A DNA stretch of 64,000 bases from Bartonella sp. B1099 (GTDB taxonomy: Bacteria > Pseudomonadota > Alphaproteobacteria > Rhizobiales > Rhizobiaceae). The position numbers and the translations under genes are program-made. The first letter of the stretch is position 1, and each line of letters opens with the position of its first letter. This document shows positions 57,702-64,000 of the stretch, piece by piece. The stretch spans positions 528,001 through 592,000 of the forward strand of contig NZ_CALYLN010000001.1 in NCBI RefSeq assembly GCF_944801835.1, written 5' to 3'. The notes below the pieces were generated by a model. That model ran no database searches, was not told the DNA's origin, and was given only the letters and a program-made list of their open reading frames with translations.

Positions 57702-57730
57702 TTCAAACAATAAAACCCCAGCTTTGTCAA
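57702..57730 (-). promoter_or_regulatory. Possible promoter of ffh with structured leader
   Basis: On the minus strand TTGACA (57730-57725), a 17-bp spacer and TTTGAA (57707-57702) form a plausible sigma-70-type promoter reading toward ffh. The next 165 bp, richer in GC than nearby gaps, contain self-complementary words (CTGAGA/TCTCAG around 57625-57660), so the leader or a small RNA could be structured. I could not match it to a known RNA family. Confidence 0.35.
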
Positions 57731-57777
57731 GTTTTATCATAAAATGTCTTTATATGAAGAAATAAAAACAACAAATA

Positions 57778-58434
57778 CTACACTTCAAAACTTTCAACTT
57801 CAACACACATAAAACACCCTGTTTCCTGTTCCATATTCCATAATTTTCCGCTAGAGATATCAAACCAAACCCCATGCAATGTTAAAATACCTTGATCTTT
57901 TCGGAACTTTATCCACGGAAACGTCTCTAAATTTCTCAACGAATGGCGAATAGAAAGCTGCTCTAAAGCCGTTTGTTTTTCTGGCCAAGAGAGCGACTTA
58001 TTATTCAAAACGATTTCTGCGGCTGGTGCTAAAAGACTAATCCATTGGCCAATAAAATCATTTGACGATAAAGATTTACACGTCTCCTTAAGAGCCGTAA
58101 GAACCCCTCCACAATGGGCATGCCCAAAAACGACAATATGTTTCACCTCAAGCAATTGCACGGCATATTCAAGAGCCGCTGATGTTGCATGATATTGGTT
58201 ATCAGGAGAAAAAGGAGGAACCACATTTGCCACGTTGCGCAGGGTGAAAATTTCCCCTGGTTTAGCATCAAAAATCATTTCTGGGACAGCACGCGAATCA
58301 CAACAAGCAATAACCAAAACTTCAGGTTTCTGTCCCTCAATTGCCAATTGCTGATAATCTGCTGTTTTATATAAAAAATGATTATTTATAAAGTTTTGAT
58401 AACCACTTAAAAGTCTTTCTGGTAAACGAGTCAT
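57778..58434 (-). CDS. Beta-class carbonic anhydrase
   Basis: Zinc enzyme interconverting CO2 and bicarbonate. The zinc and catalytic motif CCDSR lies at residues 44-48 and the second zinc pair HAHC at 105-108, with LRNVANVVPP between. 218 residues, normal length for the plant-type bacterial beta class. Single gene, divergent from the glutamate dehydrogenase gene. Confidence 0.94.
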   Translation of the reverse strand: MTRLPERLLSGYQNFINNHFLYKTADYQQLAIEGQKPEVLVIACCDSRAVPEMIFDAKPGEIFTLRNVANVVPPFSPDNQYHATSAALEYAVQLLEVKHIVVFGHAHCGGVLTALKETCKSLSSNDFIGQWISLLAPAAEIVLNNKSLSWPEKQTALEQLSIRHSLRNLETFPWIKFRKDQGILTLHGVWFDISSGKLWNMEQETGCFMCVEVESFEV

Positions 58435-58709
58435 TCTCTCTTTACTTCTAATTCTCTCTTTACTTTCATTTCGTATATTTAGAAAAACAAACTATTACCA
58501 TACAAAAATACTAAAAAGTCCCTTTTGTTGATGCAAAATATTTCTTTAAAGTGCAAATTATTACTAAAAAAGAGCAAAAACAAAGTCATTCTTTTCAAAT
58601 AAAGAGCTATTTTCTTTAAGAAGAAAGTGTTACAGTATAAAAAGATATAATGGTCTTCTTTTAATGTGAAGACAAGAAAAGACCTCTAAGAGCAAAAAGG
58701 GAGAGAAAT

Positions 58710-61700
58710 GTGTTACAACAAAAAACAATAGAAACAAAAAACACACCAGACAAAATAGAAAAAATCCTTTTTGCTCAAACTGATAAAGAAGATATTGCTT
58801 ATTACGAAAATAAAGAACTTCAAAAAGCCGCAGCCATCGCAGTAAAAGCTTTTAATCTCCATCAGGCAGGAAAAAATACTATCTGCTTTGAACAAAATTT
58901 AACCCGCAATAACAGACCTATAACTGTTATCACCCTTGTCAATGATAACAAACCTTTTCTTCTCGATTCTATTTTAAATCTCGTCAATCAACACAAAAAC
59001 CATATTTATTTGATTGCACACCCTATTCTTGATTGTACTTCTGGAAAACGCATCAGTCTGATGCAAATTCACATCGAGTCTTTAAACAAACAGCAGATAC
59101 AAAAACTTGAACATGAACTCACCTTAGTTCTTAAGCAGGTTAATGCTGCTGTACGAGACTGGAAACCTATGCTTGAAGAAGTTGAAAAGCATATTCATGC
59201 CTATCAAACAAGCCTTCCCTCACATTACAAACAAGAAGGCGAAAAGGCTATTGAATTTCTTCACTGGCTCACAGACGATAATTTCATCTTCCTTGGCATG
59301 CGCACTTACAACTTCATCAAAGATCAGAAACCTATAAAATCTTTTACAGCGAGTAACGTCGAACTTGGTATACTCGCGGATGCTTCTATTCATATTGTTG
59401 ACGATGAAAGTATGAAAGAACCACCCCAGGAAGTCTTATCCTTTATGGAAAGTGATAACCTGTTCATTGTGACAAAAGCGAACAGCCGCTCCAAAATTCA
59501 CCGTTCCGTTTGGCTCGATTATATTGGTCTTAAAATCTTTGATAAAGAAGACCAGCTCTGTGGAGAATTACGTATTGTAGGGCTTTTTACCTCTTCAGCT
59601 TATACACGCTCTATTTTGCAAATTCCTTTTTTAAAAGAAAAAGCCCAAACCATCATTCAACGCCTTGGACATAATCACGCTGATTATTCAGGAAAAGCCC
59701 TTATCAGTGTTTTAGAAACCTATCCAAGAGATGAAATGTTTCGTGTTGATGTTGATACACTAACAGAAAATGCCAAACTTATCCTGCAATTAGACGAACG
59801 TCCACGTTTGCGGGTGCTCGTCCACACTGATTCTTTTGGACGTTTTGTTTCTATCCTTGTCTATGTACCCCGTGACCATTACAGCAGCAGCCTCCGTGAA
59901 AAAGTTGGCGAACATTTTGTTGAACTTTACAAAGGCGACTTTTTTGAATCCTATCCGCTATTTCTGGAAAGCACTCTTATCCGTGTCTATTATATTATCC
60001 ATCGCAAAGTAAGCGAAATTGTTCCACTTCACGAGCGCACCACACTTGAACAACATGTTCGTTCAATCGCACGAAGTTGGGAAGATAGTGTTCAAGCCAT
60101 CGCTCTTACCCATAAAACAACAGAACCACAAACCCGTCTAGCCAGTGAATTTCCCAACAGTTATCGTGATTTATTCTCAACAGAAGATGCCATTAAAGAC
60201 GCCGGACATATTCTCAGTCTTCATGATGATAACCCCCTTTTTGTGACCTTTTATCACGCGCAAAACAAAGAAAAACAGAACATTTCTCTTCGTCTCTTTC
60301 ACCGCCATGAAGCCCTTGCTCTTTCCAAACGTGTTCCACTGCTTGAAAATATGGGATTTCGTGTTATTGCTGAACAAACCCTTGAATTACCAGATGGCAA
60401 CGGGCAATCTGTATATCTTCATGATATGCAATTAGAGAGTACTTTCCAGCTCAGTCTCGATTTTGAAAAAGACGGTCAAAAGCTTGCCGAAACTTTTGAA
60501 GCCATTTGGGCACAAAATGCTGATAATGACGCCTTTAATGCCCTCACCCAAACAGCTGAGCTTGATTGGCATGAAATTGTTATTTTGCGCCATTACGGGC
60601 GCTATCTCCAACAAGCTGGAATTCCTTACTCGCAAGATCGTGTCGCCCAAACTTTAAATGCTTATCCTGACATTACCAAAGAGCTTTATGCTTTATTTCA
60701 TTTAAAATTTCATCAAAGCCATACAGAAAAAGAACGAGCAAAAAACCAACAGATTATTCAAAGGCGCATTGAAGAAAAATTACAGAAAGTATCTGGTTTA
60801 GATGATGATCTTATCTTACGCCGGTATAGTAACCTTATCGATGCGAGTTTACGAACGAATGCCTTTACACCTCTTAGCGATGGCAGTCCACGGCGTATTT
60901 TAGCCACCAAATTAAATCCACGCCAAATTGAAGGTTTGCCTGAACCACGCCCTTATCGAGAAATTTTTGTTTATGGACCAGAAGTTGAAGGAGTCCATTT
61001 GCGTTTTGGACCTATCGCTCGTGGCGGAATTCGGTGGTCTGACCGCGCACTCGATTATCGCACTGAAGTGCTTAGCTTAGTCAAAGCCCAACAAGTTAAA
61101 AATGCAGTTATCGTTCCTGCAGGGGCAAAAGGTGGCTTCTATCCCCATCGCCTTCCTCAAACAAGTGATCGTGCTGTTATCATAGAAGCAGCGCGACAAG
61201 CTTATACGGACTTTATAACAGCTTTGCTCTCCATCACAGACAATCTGGTTAACGGCAAAATAAGTGCGCCCCACAATGTCATCTGTCATGATGACCCTGA
61301 TCCCTATTTTGTTGTTGCAGCCGACAAAGGAACAGCAACCTTTTCTGATACAGCCAACGCCATCAGCCAAGCAAACCATTTTTGGCTCGATGATGCTTTT
61401 GCCTCTGGCGGCTCAGCAGGTTATGACCACAAAGAAATTGGGATTACAGCGAAAGGTGCATGGGAAGCCGTTAAAAGACATTTCCGAGAATCATTTAATC
61501 AGGATATTCAAACAACGCCCTTCACCTGTGTCGGTGTTGGCGACATGTCTGGTGATGTCTTTGGCAATGGAATGCTCCTTTCCAAACAAACAAAATTGAT
61601 TGCCGCTTTTGATCACCGCGATATCTTTATTGATCCAGATCCGAACATAGAGGAAAGCTATGCAGAGCGTGCACGTCTCTTCAAACTACCTCGCTCAAGC

Positions 61701-63419
61701 TGGCAGGATTACAACCAAAGCAAATTATCAAAGGGCGGTGGTATTTTCTCACGAAAAGAAAAAACCATTACGCTCTCCCCTGAAGCAGCAGGGGCTATTG
61801 GTTTCGAAAAACAAACAGGAACCCCCTTTGAAATTATCTCTGCTCTTCTCAAAGCCCCTGTTGATCTTTTATGGTTTGGTGGCATTGGGACTTACATCCG
61901 CGCCACAACAGAAAGTGATGCCCAAGTAGGTGATCGTGCAAATGATGCAATACGCATTACCGGAGAACAAGTGCGTGCAAAAATTATTGGTGAAGGGGCT
62001 AATCTTGGTGTTACGCAGCGTGGACGGATTGAATATGTCTCAAATGGTGGTCGCTGCAATACGGATGCCATTGACAATTCAGCCGGCGTGAATTGTTCTG
62101 ATATTGAAGTCAATCTCAAAATTGTTCTTGCATCAGCACTTCGTGCTAAAACACTCACCCGCGAAGAACGCAATAAACTCTTGAAAAAAATGACTCCTCA
62201 AGTCGAACAACTCGTCTTGCGCAACAATTATCTACAACCGCTTGCTCTTTCTTTAGCAGAAAGCCAAAGCACTGCTGATTTACCCTATCAAATACGTTTT
62301 ATGCATGATTTGGAACAAAAAAAGCTTTTAGATCGCAGAGTTGAAGTACTCCCTGATGAGCAAGTTTTACGGCAAAGAATAACCCAAGGCAAAGGTCTTA
62401 TCCGTCCAGAACTCGCTGTTATTTTCGCCTATGCTAAATTAACGCTCAAAGAAGAAATTGCTCATAGCCCCATTGTTGATGATGACTATTTCAACAGAGC
62501 CTTGCTGAATTATTTTCCAACCCAAATTCAAGAAAATTTTGAAAAGGAAGTCATTAACCATCAATTGCGTCGTAATATTATTGCAACGCTGATTGCCAAC
62601 GATCTTGTCAATCGTGGAGGTCCCACTTTTGTTAAGCAACTCCACGATGCAACAGAACAAAAGACTGAAAATATTATTCGTGTTTTCATTGCCATCCGTG
62701 ATGGTTTTGAAATTCCTCAACTATCTGATCAAATTGATAAGCTTGATAATAAAATACCCGGTCTTGTCCAAAACAAACTCTACGCAGCAATGACCCCAAT
62801 GCTCTTTGAAACAACAAATTGGGGTTTACACAACATGGATCTCTCACGTCCATTAGAAGAAATTGTAGAAACAATAAAACAAGCCCGTAGTGTTATTGAA
62901 AAAGAGCTTATGCATTCTCACGATAATGATATTAAGCAAAAGATTGAAGAAAAAGCACGACACTACAGTGAAGAAGGGGCTCCAAAAGCATTAGCAAAAC
63001 AACTGGCTCTCTTGGAAGCTGCTCCAACCATCTGTGACATTTCTTTAATTGCAAAACAAAGCAACAGCGATCTTATTAAAACTGCAGAGATCTATTTCTC
63101 ACTTGCGCAAATCATTCGTATCAACCGAATTAACGAAGCAAGTCGTATTATTCCTGTAGTAGATTATTATGACAGTATGGCTTTAAGCCAAGCCAAAGAA
63201 AGTATTTCCGAAAGCTTACGGCAAATCGTCATTAAAATTCTCAAAAATTATGGAAAAAAAGAGAATCCTTTTACCACTTGGAAAAAAACAGAAGAAGATC
63301 ATATTCACAATGTCACAAACCGTATTAGTGCCCTTATTGAAAATGATCTCAATATTTCTCGTTTTACTTTTGCAGCAGGGTTGATTTCTCAACTGCAAAA
63401 TACTGGCTTTCAAACTTAA
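58710..63419 (+). CDS. NAD-specific glutamate dehydrogenase, large (about 180 kDa) type
   Basis: Large bacterial GDH that converts glutamate to 2-oxoglutarate and feeds amino acids into the TCA cycle. A long N-terminal regulatory region (residues 1 to about 700, with ACT-like parts) precedes the catalytic domain: VHLRFGPIARGGIRWSDRALDYRTEVLSLVKAQ, then the catalytic-lysine segment PAGAKGGF near 802-809, and later GVGDMSGDVFGNGMLLS. 1,569 residues, complete. The start is GTG with GGGAG seven bases ahead. Confidence 0.95.
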   Translation: MLQQKTIETKNTPDKIEKILFAQTDKEDIAYYENKELQKAAAIAVKAFNLHQAGKNTICFEQNLTRNNRPITVITLVNDNKPFLLDSILNLVNQHKNHIYLIAHPILDCTSGKRISLMQIHIESLNKQQIQKLEHELTLVLKQVNAAVRDWKPMLEEVEKHIHAYQTSLPSHYKQEGEKAIEFLHWLTDDNFIFLGMRTYNFIKDQKPIKSFTASNVELGILADASIHIVDDESMKEPPQEVLSFMESDNLFIVTKANSRSKIHRSVWLDYIGLKIFDKEDQLCGELRIVGLFTSSAYTRSILQIPFLKEKAQTIIQRLGHNHADYSGKALISVLETYPRDEMFRVDVDTLTENAKLILQLDERPRLRVLVHTDSFGRFVSILVYVPRDHYSSSLREKVGEHFVELYKGDFFESYPLFLESTLIRVYYIIHRKVSEIVPLHERTTLEQHVRSIARSWEDSVQAIALTHKTTEPQTRLASEFPNSYRDLFSTEDAIKDAGHILSLHDDNPLFVTFYHAQNKEKQNISLRLFHRHEALALSKRVPLLENMGFRVIAEQTLELPDGNGQSVYLHDMQLESTFQLSLDFEKDGQKLAETFEAIWAQNADNDAFNALTQTAELDWHEIVILRHYGRYLQQAGIPYSQDRVAQTLNAYPDITKELYALFHLKFHQSHTEKERAKNQQIIQRRIEEKLQKVSGLDDDLILRRYSNLIDASLRTNAFTPLSDGSPRRILATKLNPRQIEGLPEPRPYREIFVYGPEVEGVHLRFGPIARGGIRWSDRALDYRTEVLSLVKAQQVKNAVIVPAGAKGGFYPHRLPQTSDRAVIIEAARQAYTDFITALLSITDNLVNGKISAPHNVICHDDPDPYFVVAADKGTATFSDTANAISQANHFWLDDAFASGGSAGYDHKEIGITAKGAWEAVKRHFRESFNQDIQTTPFTCVGVGDMSGDVFGNGMLLSKQTKLIAAFDHRDIFIDPDPNIEESYAERARLFKLPRSSWQDYNQSKLSKGGGIFSRKEKTITLSPEAAGAIGFEKQTGTPFEIISALLKAPVDLLWFGGIGTYIRATTESDAQVGDRANDAIRITGEQVRAKIIGEGANLGVTQRGRIEYVSNGGRCNTDAIDNSAGVNCSDIEVNLKIVLASALRAKTLTREERNKLLKKMTPQVEQLVLRNNYLQPLALSLAESQSTADLPYQIRFMHDLEQKKLLDRRVEVLPDEQVLRQRITQGKGLIRPELAVIFAYAKLTLKEEIAHSPIVDDDYFNRALLNYFPTQIQENFEKEVINHQLRRNIIATLIANDLVNRGGPTFVKQLHDATEQKTENIIRVFIAIRDGFEIPQLSDQIDKLDNKIPGLVQNKLYAAMTPMLFETTNWGLHNMDLSRPLEEIVETIKQARSVIEKELMHSHDNDIKQKIEEKARHYSEEGAPKALAKQLALLEAAPTICDISLIAKQSNSDLIKTAEIYFSLAQIIRINRINEASRIIPVVDYYDSMALSQAKESISESLRQIVIKILKNYGKKENPFTTWKKTEEDHIHNVTNRISALIENDLNISRFTFAAGLISQLQNTGFQT

Positions 63420-63589
63420 CATGACTATAAAACAATCCAGTTTAAAAATTTCCGTTCCATTCTACCAGATCAAACCAGCAAAGATGAAGCGGGAGTTTTT
63501 GTTTTGAGATGCAGCACCCAAAATAAAAATTCCGCTCTCTATCACAACAGAATTACTTATAACAATTTCAAAAAGACAACAGGAATGGA

Positions 63590-64000
63590 TTTTAACAATT
63601 AATTTCTCAACGTAAAAACATCAATTTTCAGATTTAAAAGCAGTATGTTTGAGAAAAATATTAAGAAGATTCTGTACTTTACGAGCTGTCTTAGCTTTTA
63701 TATACTAAATTGGAGCAAAAAAAAATTGTGTATCTCGGTTTGTGTAATCTCTAAAACAATAGTCAATCTCATTTAGGGAAAACGTAGAGTTTTAAAGGTA
63801 TAAATCTGTTCCCATCCTTATCATCATTTTTTAATTTAGCTTTACGGATTTCAAAAGAATTTAGAGCAATATTTTTAAAACAATAGAGATTTTTGATTGC
63901 CTCACGCTTTTGTTTATCACGTTCTTTAAGAAAGTCACGACTTTCACATAAAACAAAGCGCCCCAAACAAAATACACTGCGTCGCATATTCATCGGCGTG
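63590..64000 (-). pseudogene. Decayed middle part of a P4-type tyrosine integrase
   Basis: Read on the minus strand in pieces: LKERDKQKREAIKNLY and IALNSFEIRKAKLKNDDKDG (open frame 63769-63993), then in another frame EITQTEIHN (63725-63751), then after a shift at a nine-base homopolymer KAKTARKVQNLLNIFLKH (63645-63700). This is the order of the arm/core-binding part of the DUF4102-type integrase whose N-terminus is at 43 kb. At least two frameshifts and several stops. It runs off the window's right edge. The rest of the gap after gdh (63420-63590) is empty. Confidence 0.8.

Noticed and set aside
57600..57730. 4.5S RNA near ffh
   Set aside because: The conserved SRP RNA tetraloop and asymmetric bulge sequence are not present on either strand.

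Overview
The window looks like a Bartonella chromosome. It is AT-rich with long non-coding gaps. The housekeeping genes are alphaproteobacterial in type: NAD-specific glutamate dehydrogenase of about 1,570 residues, orphan CobS/CobT, an sdhCDAB cluster and an ffh/aroQ/rpsP group. At 13-29.7 kb lies a Trw-type IV secretion system with amplified trwL and trwJ-trwI-trwH genes, a hallmark of the Trw-carrying bartonellae. I could not fix the species.

Layout. 0.2-4.9 kb: a minus-strand MacAB plus NodT-type outer-membrane efflux operon. 4.9-6.4 kb: exonuclease III and a LolA-like protein. 6.5-7.6 kb: a degraded stretch with a ghost copy of the ftsK 3' end fused to a remnant of a phage-type integrase start. 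7.6-12.1 kb: ftsK and a UbiH-family hydroxylase. 13.0-29.7 kb: the trw island. It holds an H-NS-like gene (minus), an unknown ORF coupled to a degenerate trwN, a small plasmid-backbone-type gene, trwL1-L4, trwM, trwK, then trwJ1-I1-H1, J2-I2-H2, J3-I3-H3, and trwG-F-E-D, closed by a strong terminator hairpin. 31.2-34.6 kb: sdhCDAB (minus). 35.1-37.3 kb: rimM-trmD-rplS (minus). 37.4-43.4 kb: SapC-like protein, XerC, BolA, a J-domain protein, CobS and CobT. 43.3-44.5 kb: an integrase fragment and a palindromic repeat region. 44.6-49.7 kb: a queuosine-precursor-type transporter, L28, SURF1, purH with a ghost of its own 3' end, and a DUF1127 microprotein. 50.5-58.4 kb: heparinase II/III-like protein, RsmB, HtpX, an SdhAF4-type assembly factor, S16, chorismate mutase, Ffh and carbonic anhydrase. 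58.7-63.4 kb: glutamate dehydrogenase. 63.5-64 kb: another decayed piece of the same integrase family.

How it fits together. The trw genes encode a complete VirB2-VirB11 style envelope machine, but no coupling protein (TrwB) or relaxase (TrwC) follows trwD. This agrees with the known use of Bartonella Trw as an erythrocyte-adhesion device rather than a conjugation system. The amplified genes are the exposed ones (TrwL pilin, TrwJ minor pilin). The membrane partner TrwI is kept identical in all three copies, while the centre of TrwJ differs in each. The cassette borders lie in short conserved trwJ ends and at an ATGA stop/start junction that follows every trwH.

A second theme is decay. Three pieces of one P4-type tyrosine integrase are scattered over the window, and intact ftsK and purH are each followed downstream by a decayed copy of their own last 38-49 codons. 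This is the footprint expected of old integrations at gene 3' ends. I saw no tRNA, rRNA, CRISPR array or complete insertion sequence.
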